A DNA stretch of 64,000 nt from Streptomyces longwoodensis. Lineage in GTDB: Bacteria > Actinomycetota > Actinomycetes > Streptomycetales > Streptomycetaceae. Shown here one piece after another: positions 50,775-61,190 of this stretch. The position numbers and the translations under genes are program-made. The stretch covers positions 63,408-127,407 of the forward strand of contig NZ_KQ948564.1 in NCBI RefSeq assembly GCF_001514125.1, given 5' to 3'. Under the pieces are notes generated by a model. The model was not told the DNA's origin, did no database searches, and saw only the letters and a list, made by a program, of their open reading frames with translations. Numbering within the stretch: the stretch's first letter is position 1; the number at the start of each line of letters is the position of its first letter.

Positions 50775-53377
50775 GCCCACCGCACGTCGATCACGGCCCG
50801 GTGGACCTGCGCATGGTGCCGCTCGCCCTGGCCGCCTGGGCGACCGCCGCGCTCACGCTGGACGCGGCTGCCGGGATGGTCGCCGGCCTGGTGGTGGGCT
50901 GCCTCCTGGTCGCGGGGGTGCTGCTGGCGCGAGGACGCGGGGCCGACTCGTCGGCGGGAGGTCCGAACGGTCGCCCAGGTCACCGCCGCAGGCGTTCCTG
51001 GTCCCGCGTGACCGTGGGCGGGATGCTGCTGTGCGTGGCCGCCGCTGCGGTGTCGGCCGCGTTGCACGGGGCGGACCTCCGGCGGGGGCCGGTTCCTGGG
51101 CTGGCCCGGGAGTTCGCCGGGGTGAGCGCCGAGGTGGAGCTGACCGGTGATCCGCGGTTGAGCCGGCCGAGGATCAGCGGGGACCACATGATGCCGGACT
51201 CGGTGCTGGTCGACGCGCGGGTGCGCCGGGTGGAGGTGCCGGGCGGGGGCGAGGTCGCCACGCGGACACCGGTACTCCTCGTGGTCGACGCCGGGCGGCG
51301 GGGGCGCTCCGGGGCCGAGGGGGTGGGCTCGCGGAAACCTGAGGTGTCGCCGTGGCTGGGGCTGCTGCCGTCGACGCGGGTGCGGGTGCACGGTCGGCTG
51401 GCGCCCGCCACCACCAGCGGGGACCGGTTCGCGGCGGTGCTGCGGGTGAGGGACCGGGCGGCGCCGTCGGTGGTGCGGGAGGCGTCGGCGGCGCAGCGGC
51501 TGGCGGGGCGGTTGCGGGCGGGGCTGCGCGAGGCCACCGACGGGCTCCCCGCGGACGCGCGGGCGCTGCTGCCGGGCCTGGTCGTCGGGGACACCGGACG
51601 GATCACGCCCGAGCTGGACGAGGCGTTCAAGGAGACGGACCTTGCCCACACGCTCGCGGTGTCCGGCAGCAACCTCACGATCATCCTCGCCCTGCTGATC
51701 GGACCGCCGGGACTGGCCCAACAGGTCGAGCGGCGGGGTCTGGCGCCCCGGCTCGGGATCTCGCTGCGGTCGACGGCCGTGCTGGGCGGGGTCCTCACGC
51801 TCGCCTTCGTCGTGGTGTGCCGACCCGACCCGAGCGTGGTGCGGGCGGCCGCCTGCGGGGCGGTCGTGCTGCTGGCCCTCGCGACCGGTCGGCGCAGGTC
51901 GTTGATCCCGGCGCTGGCCACGGCGGTGCTGTTGCTGGTGCTGTACGACCCGTGGCTGGCCCGGAGTTACGGCTTCCTGCTGTCGGTGCTGGCCACCGGC
52001 GCGCTGCTCACGCTCGCGCCCCGCTGGAGCGAGGCGTTGCGCCGGCGCGGGGTGCCGGGGCGGCTCGCGGAGGCGCTGGCGGCCGCCGGTGCGGCGCAGG
52101 TGCTGTGCGCGCCGGTCGTCGCGGTGCTGTCGGCGCGGGTGAGCCTGGTCGCGGTGCCGTGCAACCTGCTGGTCGAGTTCGCGGTCGCGCCGGCCACGGT
52201 GCTCGGGTTCGCGGCCCTGGCGACGGCGCCGGTGGCGATGCCGGTGGCCGAGGCGCTGGCGTGGTGCGCCGGCTGGCCGGCCGCGTGGATCGCCAAGGTG
52301 GCCCGGACCGGGGCTGCGCTGCCCGGCAGCGGGGTGGACTGGCCGGGCAGCTGGACCGGGGCGCTGCTGCTGGCGCTCGTCACGGTGGCAGTGCTGGTGG
52401 CCGGGCGCAGACTGCTCGGGCACCCGTGGCTGTGCGCGGCGTGCGGGCTGCTGCTCCTGCTGGTGGTGGTGCAGCCGCCGCCGTTGACGAGGGTGATCAC
52501 GGGCTGGCCCCCGCCGGGGTGGCGGTTCGCGATGTGCGACGTGGGGCAGGGCGACGCCACGGTGCTGGCGGCCGGGCCCGGTACCGGGGTGGTCGTGGAC
52601 GCGGGCCCGGATCCGGAACTGGTGGACCGGTGCCTGACGGCGCTCGGCATCACCAGGGTCCCGCTGCTGGTGCTGACGCACTTCCACGCCGACCACGTGG
52701 CCGGGCTGCCCGGGGTGTTGCGGGGGCGGTCGGTGGGGGCGATCGAGACGACTGCGCTGGCGGAGCCCGAGGACCAGGTGGAGTTCGTCCGGAAGGAGGC
52801 GGGGAGCCGGGGGGTACCGCTGGTGACGGCCGCGGCCGGCGAGCGGCGACGGGTCGGGGCGCTGGACTGGCAGGTGCTCTGGCCACCACCCCCGCCTCCG
52901 TCTTCGCCCCCGCCCCCGCCCCCGGGCACGGGCACGGGCACGGGCACGGACCAGAGTCAGCGACAGAGCCAGAGCCCGATCCCGATCCCGGGCCCCGAGC
53001 CGCCCCCGGCCGACCCCAACGACGCCAGCGTCACCCTCCTGGTCCGCTCGGCAGGCCTGCGGTTGCTGCTCCTCGGTGACCTCGAACCCCTGTCCCAGCA
53101 GGCGCTGTTGCGCTCGCCGGCGGCCGGGCTGCTGGGCGGGGTGGACGTGCTGAAGGTGGCGCACCACGGCTCGGCCTACCAGGACCCGGAGCTGATACGG
53201 GTCGTGGCGCCGAGGCTGGCGTTGATCTCGTGCGGGGCGGACAACGGCTACGGGCACCCTGCTCCGAGCACGGTCGCGGCGCTGCGGGCCGGGGGCGCGG
53301 TGGTGCTGCGGACGGACCGGGACGGGGCGTTGGCGGTCAGTGGGGAGGGAGGGGACCTGCGGGTGGCCGTGGATTGA
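50771..53377 (+). CDS. comEC: ComEC/Rec2-type membrane channel with metallo-beta-lactamase domain
   Basis: 868 residues from ATG 50771, overlapping comEA. N-terminal helices and an OB-like part are followed by a competence domain with about eight membrane helices (LAVSGSNLTIILALLIGPPG, GVLTLAFVVVCRPDPSVVRA). The C-terminal metallo-beta-lactamase region has CDVGQGDATVLAAGPGTG, LTHFHADHVAGLPG (HxHxDH) and LKVAHHGSAYQDPEL. The protein would move one DNA strand into the cell and degrade the other. A Pro-rich insertion with four Gly-Thr pairs (about residues 703-745) splits the lactamase domain. The insertion is encoded by simple repeats, so its length may vary. Confidence 0.92.
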   Translation: MSPPHVDHGPVDLRMVPLALAAWATAALTLDAAAGMVAGLVVGCLLVAGVLLARGRGADSSAGGPNGRPGHRRRRSWSRVTVGGMLLCVAAAAVSAALHGADLRRGPVPGLAREFAGVSAEVELTGDPRLSRPRISGDHMMPDSVLVDARVRRVEVPGGGEVATRTPVLLVVDAGRRGRSGAEGVGSRKPEVSPWLGLLPSTRVRVHGRLAPATTSGDRFAAVLRVRDRAAPSVVREASAAQRLAGRLRAGLREATDGLPADARALLPGLVVGDTGRITPELDEAFKETDLAHTLAVSGSNLTIILALLIGPPGLAQQVERRGLAPRLGISLRSTAVLGGVLTLAFVVVCRPDPSVVRAAACGAVVLLALATGRRRSLIPALATAVLLLVLYDPWLARSYGFLLSVLATGALLTLAPRWSEALRRRGVPGRLAEALAAAGAAQVLCAPVVAVLSARVSLVAVPCNLLVEFAVAPATVLGFAALATAPVAMPVAEALAWCAGWPAAWIAKVARTGAALPGSGVDWPGSWTGALLLALVTVAVLVAGRRLLGHPWLCAACGLLLLLVVVQPPPLTRVITGWPPPGWRFAMCDVGQGDATVLAAGPGTGVVVDAGPDPELVDRCLTALGITRVPLLVLTHFHADHVAGLPGVLRGRSVGAIETTALAEPEDQVEFVRKEAGSRGVPLVTAAAGERRRVGALDWQVLWPPPPPPSSPPPPPPGTGTGTGTDQSQRQSQSPIPIPGPEPPPADPNDASVTLLVRSAGLRLLLLGDLEPLSQQALLRSPAAGLLGGVDVLKVAHHGSAYQDPELIRVVAPRLALISCGADNGYGHPAPSTVAALRAGGAVVLRTDRDGALAVSGEGGDLRVAVD

Positions 53378-53409
53378 GGAGGCGGGAGGGCGGGCGGGAG
53401 ACTGGCCGC

Positions 53410-54216
53410 ATGGATTCCGCACAGGCTGATGCCTATCTGCGTCGCATCGGGGCCGAGCGGCCCGCGCGACCGACCGCCGACACTCTGCGCGAGCTGCACC
53501 TGCGCCACCTGCGCAGCGTGCCGTTCGAGAACCTCTCGATCCACCTCGGCGAGGAGATCGTGCTGGAGGAGGAACGGCTGCTGGAGAAGGTGGTGGGCGC
53601 CGGCCGGGGTGGCTTCTGCTACGAGGTGAACGGGGCGTTCGGGGCGCTGCTGGGCGCGCTCGGGTACGAGGTCGCGCTGCTCGCGGGGCGGGTGTTCGGC
53701 GAGGACCGGCTCGGGGTGCCGTACGACCACATGGCGCTGCGGGTGCGGGCGGTGGACGGGAGCGAGTGGCTGGCGGACGTGGGGTTCGGGGCGCACAGCC
53801 ACTTCCCGTTGGCGTTCGGGGAGAGGGAGGAGCAGAAGGATCCGGGCGGGGTCTTCCGGATAGTGGAGGCGGGGGAGGCGGGGGACCTGGACGTCGTCCG
53901 GGACGGCAGCCCCGAGTACCGGCTGGAGGTGCGGCCGCGTGAGCTGCGGGACTTCGTGGCCGGCGCGTGGTGGCACCGGACGTCGCCCGAGTCGCACTTC
54001 ACGCGGTCGTCGGTGTGTTCGCGGGTCACGGAGGACGGGGGGAGGGTGACGTTGAGCGGGCGGCGGTTGAAGGTGACGCGGGCCGACGGGGCCGTGGAGG
54101 AGCGGGAGTTGGCGCGGGACGCGGAGGTGCTGGCGGCGTACCGGGAGTGGTTCGGGATCGTGCTGGACCGGGTGCCGGACGTGCGGGAGGCCGGGCGGCA
54201 GGACGTGGCGGGGTGA
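53410..54216 (+). CDS. Arylamine N-acetyltransferase
   Basis: 268 residues from ATG 53410, with GAGACT six bases upstream. The catalytic triad is readable: Cys70 in GRGGFCYEVNGAF, His107 in PYDHMALRVR, Asp123 in LADVGFGAH. The N-terminal LRELHLRHLRSVPFENLSIH block is also conserved. The enzyme transfers acetyl from acetyl-CoA to aromatic amines or hydrazines by a ping-pong mechanism. In actinomycetes relatives detoxify or load starter units in secondary metabolism, but nothing here indicates that. Third-position G/C bias is lower than average and codons are irregular. Confidence 0.92.
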   Translation: MDSAQADAYLRRIGAERPARPTADTLRELHLRHLRSVPFENLSIHLGEEIVLEEERLLEKVVGAGRGGFCYEVNGAFGALLGALGYEVALLAGRVFGEDRLGVPYDHMALRVRAVDGSEWLADVGFGAHSHFPLAFGEREEQKDPGGVFRIVEAGEAGDLDVVRDGSPEYRLEVRPRELRDFVAGAWWHRTSPESHFTRSSVCSRVTEDGGRVTLSGRRLKVTRADGAVEERELARDAEVLAAYREWFGIVLDRVPDVREAGRQDVAG

Positions 54217-54232
54217 GCGGGAGAATGGGGGC

Positions 54233-54478
54233 GTGAGTGATGTGAGACATGTGCTGGTGCTGCCGGACCGGGATGCCGCGGACGAGGCGGCGGAGGCGTT
54301 GCGGGAGCGGTTCGGGGTGCGGGAGGAGCTGAGGGTGGTGCGCGACGCGTTGGCGGGGGAGGACGACGCGGAGGACGCGCAGTGGCTGGTGCCGGTGCGG
54401 GACGAGGAAGGGCGGCTGGACGCGGCCGAGCTGGACGCGCTCGCGGGGGAGTGGGAGGGGTGGCGCGAGGAGCCCTGA
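54233..54478 (+). CDS. Small acidic protein, uncharacterised (81 aa)
   Basis: 81 residues from GTG 54233, with GAGAAT six bases upstream. It is very acidic: DVRHVLVLPDRDAADEAAEA, ELRVVRDALAGEDDAEDAQW, then GRLDAAELDALAGEWEGWRE. The pattern is a beta-alpha-beta-like fold with no signal or membrane segment. It reminds me of small RraB-like domains, but this is a weak impression. It is 16 bases after the arylamine acetyltransferase stop and 71 before holA. Confidence 0.7.
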   Translation: MSDVRHVLVLPDRDAADEAAEALRERFGVREELRVVRDALAGEDDAEDAQWLVPVRDEEGRLDAAELDALAGEWEGWREEP

Positions 54479-54549
54479 GCGGGACGTGCCCGTTCGGGCG
54501 CGGGAACGGCTCGGCGGCGCTGTCGGTGGGGCGTGTCATCCTTGGGGCG

Positions 54550-55539
54550 ATGGCCAGGAAGAGTGCGTACGAGGATGTCCTTGCCCCGGTGACGGTTGCC
54601 GTGGGGCAGGAGGAGCTGTTGCTCGATCGGGCCGTGCAGGAGGTGGTCGCGGCGGCGAGGAGCGCCGACGCCGACACCGATGTGCGTGATCTGACCCCCG
54701 ACCAGGTGCAGCCCGGGACGCTCGCCGAGCTGACCAGCCCGTCGCTGTTCGCGGAGCGCAAGGTCGTCGTCGTACGCAACGCGCAGGATCTGTCGGCCGA
54801 CACGGTCAAGGACGTCAAGGCGTACCTCTCGGCGCCGGCCGAGGAGATCACGCTGGTGCTGCTGCACGCCGGCGGGGCCAAGGGCAAGGCGGTGCTGGAC
54901 GCCGCGCGCAAGGCCGGGGCCCGTGAGGTGGCCTGCCCCAAGATGACCAAGCCCGCGGACCGGCTGGCCTTCGTGCGGCAGGAGTTCCGGGCCACCGGGC
55001 GGTCCGCGACGCCCGAGGCGTGCCAGGCGCTGGTCGACTCCGTCGGCAGCGACCTGCGGGAGCTGGCGTCCGCCGTGTCGCAGTTGGTGGCGGACGTGGA
55101 GGGGACGATCGACGAGGCCGTCGTGGGCCGGTACTACACCGGCCGGGCGGAGGCGTCGAGCTTCACCGTGGCCGACCGGGCCGTGGAGGGGCGGGCCGCC
55201 GAGGCGCTGGAGGCGCTGCGCTGGTCGCTGGCCACTGGGGTGGCGCCCGTGCTGATCACCAGCGCGCTCGCCCAGGGCGTGCGGGCCATCGGCAAGCTGT
55301 CGTCGGCGCGCGGCGGGCGTCCCGCCGACCTGGCGCGGGAGCTGGGCATGCCGCCGTGGAAGATCGACCGGGTGCGGCAGCAGATGCGGGGCTGGACCCC
55401 GGACGGCGTCGCGTACGCGCTGCGGGCCGTGGCCGAGGCCGACGCGGGCGTGAAGGGCGGCGGCGACGACCCGGAGTACGCGCTGGAGAAGGCGGTCGTG
55501 GCGATCGCCCGCGCGGCGCGTTCGCGGGGCCGCGGGTAG
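54550..55539 (+). CDS. holA: DNA polymerase III subunit delta
   Basis: 329 residues from ATG 54550; CATCCT lies seven bases upstream and there is no Shine-Dalgarno. It starts with VTVAVGQEELLLDRAVQEVV (the ATPase-like GxEEyLLxxA loop). It then has SPSLFAERKVVVVRNAQDLS, DSVGSDLRELASAVSQLVAD and KLSSARGGRPADLARELGMP, all standard HolA blocks. The subunit opens the sliding clamp within the clamp loader. It lies in the holA-rpsT-lepA neighbourhood common in many bacteria. A direct repeat begins at its last codons. Confidence 0.93.
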   Translation: MARKSAYEDVLAPVTVAVGQEELLLDRAVQEVVAAARSADADTDVRDLTPDQVQPGTLAELTSPSLFAERKVVVVRNAQDLSADTVKDVKAYLSAPAEEITLVLLHAGGAKGKAVLDAARKAGAREVACPKMTKPADRLAFVRQEFRATGRSATPEACQALVDSVGSDLRELASAVSQLVADVEGTIDEAVVGRYYTGRAEASSFTVADRAVEGRAAEALEALRWSLATGVAPVLITSALAQGVRAIGKLSSARGGRPADLARELGMPPWKIDRVRQQMRGWTPDGVAYALRAVAEADAGVKGGGDDPEYALEKAVVAIARAARSRGRG

Positions 55540-55686
55540 TCACCGGGCAGGTCAGGAGCGTCGGTCTCCCCGCAGCGCGAACAGCGTCACCGGGAGGACG
55601 AGCCGCCCGCGCGGGGGCGCGCGTGGTCGCCGGACAGGTCGGAGGCGTCGGTCTCCCCGCAGCGCGAACCCCCGTCACCCGGAGGA
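55531..55686. repeat. Imperfect direct repeat after holA (two units, 87 bp apart)
   Basis: A unit of about 69 bases starting at 55531 recurs from about 55618. A 25-base core is identical (55558-55582 and 55645-55669). The first copy contains the holA stop codon. Confidence 0.8.
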
Positions 55687-55737
55687 CAATCGTGCTGTCA
55701 GCCGTACACCGCCGGAGACGGAAAGGTGGCGATCACC

Positions 55738-56133
55738 ATGGCTGAACACCCGCACGCCGCTCTCGTCCGCAAGGGCTACGACGCCTTCCAGCGCGGGGAC
55801 ATGGACACGATGCGGGGCCTGATGACCGGGGACTGCACCCACCACGTGCCCGGTTCACACCCGCTCTCGGGGGACCACAAGGGGATCGACGCGGTCCTCG
55901 ACCACTACGGGCGGCTCGGCTCGGAGACGGACGGGTCGTTCCGGGTGGAGCTGCGGGACGTGCTCGTCGACGGCCGGGGGCACGCGGTGTCGGTGCACCG
56001 CTTCACCGCGGACCGGGGCGGGCGGCACGTCGACGCGATGGGCGGCATCGTCTTCCGGATCGTCGGGGAGAAGATCACCGACCTCGACGAGTGCGTCGCG
56101 GACATCGAGCAGATCGACGCGTTCTGGGCGTGA
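55738..56133 (+). CDS. SnoaL-like (NTF2-fold) protein
   Basis: 131 residues from ATG 55738 (GTG 55726 is an alternative with the better-placed GGAAAG). The protein has HAALVRKGYDAFQRGDMDTM, GDCTHHVPGSHPLSGDHKG, a DVLVDGRGHAVSVHRFTADR strand pair, and ends VFRIVGEKITDLDECVADIE. This is the cone-shaped NTF2/SnoaL fold: two helices, then strands, with a H-H-x-P pocket. Such proteins bind small molecules; some are cyclases or isomerases. No substrate is evident. The preceding repeat may have come with it. Confidence 0.85.
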   Translation: MAEHPHAALVRKGYDAFQRGDMDTMRGLMTGDCTHHVPGSHPLSGDHKGIDAVLDHYGRLGSETDGSFRVELRDVLVDGRGHAVSVHRFTADRGGRHVDAMGGIVFRIVGEKITDLDECVADIEQIDAFWA

Positions 56134-56212
56134 CGGGGACGACCCACCCCCGGACAGCGCACACGAGACACAGCACACGGCACGCCGACACCGCACACCG
56201 ACACCGCACACG

Positions 56213-56262
56213 CCGAGGACCCCGTCGGCCGCCCTGGGGAAGGGCGGGCGGCGGGGTCCTCG
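56213..56262. terminator. Long stem between convergent genes
   Basis: The left arm 56213-56235 pairs almost completely with 56240-56262, loop GGGA. It lies between the SnoaL-like gene and rpsT, which converge. Confidence 0.85.
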
Positions 56263-56391
56263 GGTTACAGCTGGTGTTGGATCCACGCCCGCGTGGCGAA
56301 CGCAGGCCGCGCGTGGATCCGGGATGCCGGTCGGGAGCGGATGAGAGAGGGCCCGCTCTGGGTCCGTCCGGCGGTCAGATCACAGAGAGGT

Positions 56392-56658
56392 TCAGCCCTG
56401 GAGGGACGCGACCTTGGCGGCCAGCGCCGACTTCTTGTTGGCGGCCTGGTTCTTGTGGATGACGCCCTTCGAGACGGCCTTGTCGAGCTGACGCGCGGCG
56501 ACGCGCTGGTACTCGGTGGCCTTCTCGACGTCACCCGCGGCAGCGGCCTCGCGGGCCTTGCGGATCGCGGTCTTGAGGGAGGACTTGACAGCCTTGTTGC
56601 GCAGCCGGGCCTTCTCGTTGGTCTTGATCCGCTTGATCTGGGACTTGATGTTCGCCAC
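56392..56658 (-). CDS. rpsT: 30S ribosomal protein S20
   Basis: 88 residues from ATG 56658. It starts MANIKSQIKRIKTNEKARLR and is strongly basic with two long helices (NKAVKSSLKTAIRKAREAAA, IHKNQAANKKSALAAKVASL). S20 binds 16S rRNA helix 44 region early in assembly. It diverges from lepA across 221 bases that must hold both promoters. Confidence 0.97.
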   Translation of the reverse strand: MANIKSQIKRIKTNEKARLRNKAVKSSLKTAIRKAREAAAAGDVEKATEYQRVAARQLDKAVSKGVIHKNQAANKKSALAAKVASLQG

Positions 56659-56879
56659 GAATGAGCCTTTTCAGGTTCAGGCACGGAGCCGCGAGGGTCC
56701 CGTGCCAGGTGATTTCTTGGGTTGTGCCTCGCGCTGAGAGGGCATGAGACACAGCCACCCAGGCTACCAGTGGCCGGGCGAGTGGCCCAAACCGGTCGCC
56801 GGTCCGCGCCCGTGGGACCATGGAGGCTACGTATCGATCCGACCCGAGGCATAAGGCGCCTCAAGAGACAGGACCCTGC

Positions 56880-58748
56880 GTGCCCGCGACCCCTAACAAC
56901 GTGCCCGAGCCGAGCCGTACCGACCCGGCGCTGATCCGCAATTTCTGCATCATCGCGCACATCGACCACGGCAAGTCCACGCTCGCCGACCGGATGCTCC
57001 AGCTGACCGGTGTGGTCGAGCAGCGGCAGATGCGTGCCCAGTACCTCGACCGGATGGACATCGAGCGCGAGCGCGGCATCACGATCAAGTCCCAGGCGGT
57101 GCGGCTGCCGTGGGCCCCCACCCACGACAAGGGCAACACGCACATCCTCAACATGATCGACACGCCGGGGCACGTCGACTTCACGTACGAGGTCTCGCGG
57201 TCGCTCGCCGCCTGTGAGGGGACCATCCTCCTCGTCGACGCCGCCCAGGGCATCGAGGCGCAGACCCTCGCCAACCTCTACCTGGCGATGGAGAACGACC
57301 TCACGATCATCCCCGTGCTGAACAAGATCGACCTGCCGGCCGCGCAGCCCGAGAAGTTCGCCGAGGAGCTCGCGAACCTCGTCGGCTGCGAGCCGGACGA
57401 CGTGCTGAAGGTCTCCGCGAAGACCGGCCTGGGCGTGGAGGCGCTGCTGGACAAGGTGGTCGCCGAGATCCCGGCCCCGGTCGGCGTCAAGGACGCGCCC
57501 GCCCGCGCCATGATCTTCGACTCGGTCTACGACTCCTACCGCGGTGTCGTGACGTACGTCCGTGTCATCGACGGCCAGCTCAACAAGCGCGAGCGCATCC
57601 GGATGATGTCGACGGGCGCCACCCACGAGCTGCTGGAGATCGGCACCAACTCGCCCGAGATGCTGGCCGCGGACGGCCTCGGCGTCGGCGAGGTGGGCTA
57701 CCTGATCACGGGTGTGAAGGACGTCCGCCAGTCCAAGGTCGGTGACACCGTCACCAGCCAGGCCAAGGGCGCCACCGAGGCGCTCGGCGGCTACAAGGAC
57801 CCCAAGCCGATGGTCTTCTCGGGCCTGTACCCGCTGGACGGATCGGACTACCCGGAGCTGCGCGAGGCGCTGGACAAGCTCCAGCTCAACGACGCGGCGC
57901 TGGTCTACGAGCCGGAGACCTCCGCGGCGCTCGGCTTCGGCTTCCGCGTCGGCTTCCTCGGCCTGCTGCACCTGGACGTGATCCGGGAGCGGCTGGAGCG
58001 CGAGTTCGGCCTGGACCTGATCGCCACCGCGCCGAACGTGGTCTACCGGGTCGTGATGGAGGACGGCAGCGAGCACGTCGTCACCAACCCGAGCGAGTTC
58101 CCCGAGGGCAAGATCAACGAGGTGTACGAGCCGGTCGTGCGGGCCACGATCCTCGCGCCGACCGAGTTCATCGGCTCGATCATGGAGCTGTGCCAGACCC
58201 GGCGCGGCACCCTCCTCGGCATGGACTACCTCTCCGAGGACCGGGTCGAGATCCGCTACACGCTGCCGCTCGCGGAGATCGTCTTCGACTTCTTCGACCA
58301 GCTGAAGTCCAAGACCCGCGGCTACGCCTCGCTGGACTACGAGCCCACCGGCGAGCAGACCAGCTCCCTGGTCAAGGTCGACATCCTGCTGCACGGCGAC
58401 AAGGTGGACGCGTTCTCGGCGATCACCCACAAGGACGCGGCCTACGCCTACGGTGTGCGGCTCGTCGCCAAGCTGCGCGAGCTCATCCCGCGGCAGGCCT
58501 TCGAGGTGCCCATCCAGGCCGCCATCGGCTCGCGGGTGATCGCCCGCGAGACCATCCGCGCCATCCGCAAGGACGTCCTCGCCAAGTGCTACGGCGGTGA
58601 CATCTCCCGCAAGCGGAAGCTGCTGGAGAAGCAGAAGGAGGGCAAGAAGCGGATGAAGATGGTGGGTTCCGTGGAGGTTCCGCAGGAGGCCTTCATCGCG
58701 GTGCTGTCCAGCGACGACAGCGCGGGATCGGCCAAGGGCAAGAAGTAA
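56880..58748 (+). CDS. lepA: Elongation factor 4 (LepA)
   Basis: A GTG at 56880 gives 622 residues, with AGGA eight bases upstream; a longer ATG frame from 56820 is not needed. The G domain has the P-loop AHIDHGKST (about 24-32), MDIERERGITI (switch), DTPGHVDF and NKIDLP. Domains II and III follow, and a C-terminal LepA-specific tail (GGDISRKRKLLEKQKEGKKR) replaces EF-G domain IV. The GTPase promotes back-translocation or assists ribosome biogenesis. Its place near rpsT and holA is conserved. Confidence 0.97.
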   Translation: MPATPNNVPEPSRTDPALIRNFCIIAHIDHGKSTLADRMLQLTGVVEQRQMRAQYLDRMDIERERGITIKSQAVRLPWAPTHDKGNTHILNMIDTPGHVDFTYEVSRSLAACEGTILLVDAAQGIEAQTLANLYLAMENDLTIIPVLNKIDLPAAQPEKFAEELANLVGCEPDDVLKVSAKTGLGVEALLDKVVAEIPAPVGVKDAPARAMIFDSVYDSYRGVVTYVRVIDGQLNKRERIRMMSTGATHELLEIGTNSPEMLAADGLGVGEVGYLITGVKDVRQSKVGDTVTSQAKGATEALGGYKDPKPMVFSGLYPLDGSDYPELREALDKLQLNDAALVYEPETSAALGFGFRVGFLGLLHLDVIRERLEREFGLDLIATAPNVVYRVVMEDGSEHVVTNPSEFPEGKINEVYEPVVRATILAPTEFIGSIMELCQTRRGTLLGMDYLSEDRVEIRYTLPLAEIVFDFFDQLKSKTRGYASLDYEPTGEQTSSLVKVDILLHGDKVDAFSAITHKDAAYAYGVRLVAKLRELIPRQAFEVPIQAAIGSRVIARETIRAIRKDVLAKCYGGDISRKRKLLEKQKEGKKRMKMVGSVEVPQEAFIAVLSSDDSAGSAKGKK

Positions 58749-58801
58749 CCGGCGGTCACGGCCGCCCGCCAGCCAGAATCCGGCGCCACAAGCCGGCCAC
58801 A

Positions 58802-58836
58802 GAAGGGTCTGCCGGACGAAGAACGGCAGGCCCTTC
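58802..58836 (+). terminator. Terminator after lepA
   Basis: GAAGGGTCTGCCG (58802-58814) pairs with CGGCAGGCCCTTC (58824-58836), one G-U pair, 53 bases after the stop. Confidence 0.8.
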
Positions 58837-58894
58837 GGCATGTAAGCGGGTGTTTCCCGGCGGATTCCTGGAGGAAGTGACAGGCCGCTGCCCC

Positions 58895-58923
58895 TTACAT
58901 ACCAGCCGGTCGGGCCTTACCCT
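58895..58923 (+). promoter_or_regulatory. Candidate promoter of the acyl-CoA synthetase gene
   Basis: TTACAT (58895-58900), 17 bases, TACCCT (58918-58923). The predicted start point near 58930 is just ahead of the palindrome at 58940. Confidence 0.5.
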
Positions 58924-58939
58924 GATGCCTGCTCGGTAG

Positions 58940-58953
58940 TTACTCGCGAGTTA
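58940..58953. promoter_or_regulatory. Palindromic candidate operator upstream of the acyl-CoA synthetase gene
   Basis: TTACTCGCGAGTTA contains a perfect 10-base palindrome ACTCGCGAGT (58942-58951). Its place right after the predicted transcription start suits a TetR-type repressor, for instance one sensing acyl-CoA. The regulator is not in the window. Confidence 0.5.
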
Positions 58954-59048
58954 AACAAGGGCTCGCGGGGGAGGAATCAGCCAGACAGAGCCAGCCGGCC
59001 GGGCTGGCCGCACGAGCCAGCCGCACCGTCGCGGGCCCGGAGGATGTC

Positions 59049-60950
<1,902 letters not shown>

Positions 60951-61190
60951 CCCTCCGGGAGGGAGGGGGCGTACTCCGCCCGTCGGCCGGCGGTCCGTCG
61001 GTCGATGTTCGGAATGCGCCCCCGGACCGGCCCCCTTCGCGCCCTTTTCGATCCTCTTCCGGACAGATGCCGACGCTCTGTCGCCCCGTACGGCCCACTT
61101 CGGCCACCGGGCGCTCACGCACGCCCCCGGCTGGCACCCTGTCGGCGACGAGCGACGGGTGTGCGGCGCCGAACTGTGCGGGAGCTGTCG

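Noticed and set aside
55531..55686. Start of a CRISPR array
   Set aside because: Only two imperfect units with a short spacer, no third copy and no cas genes anywhere in the window.
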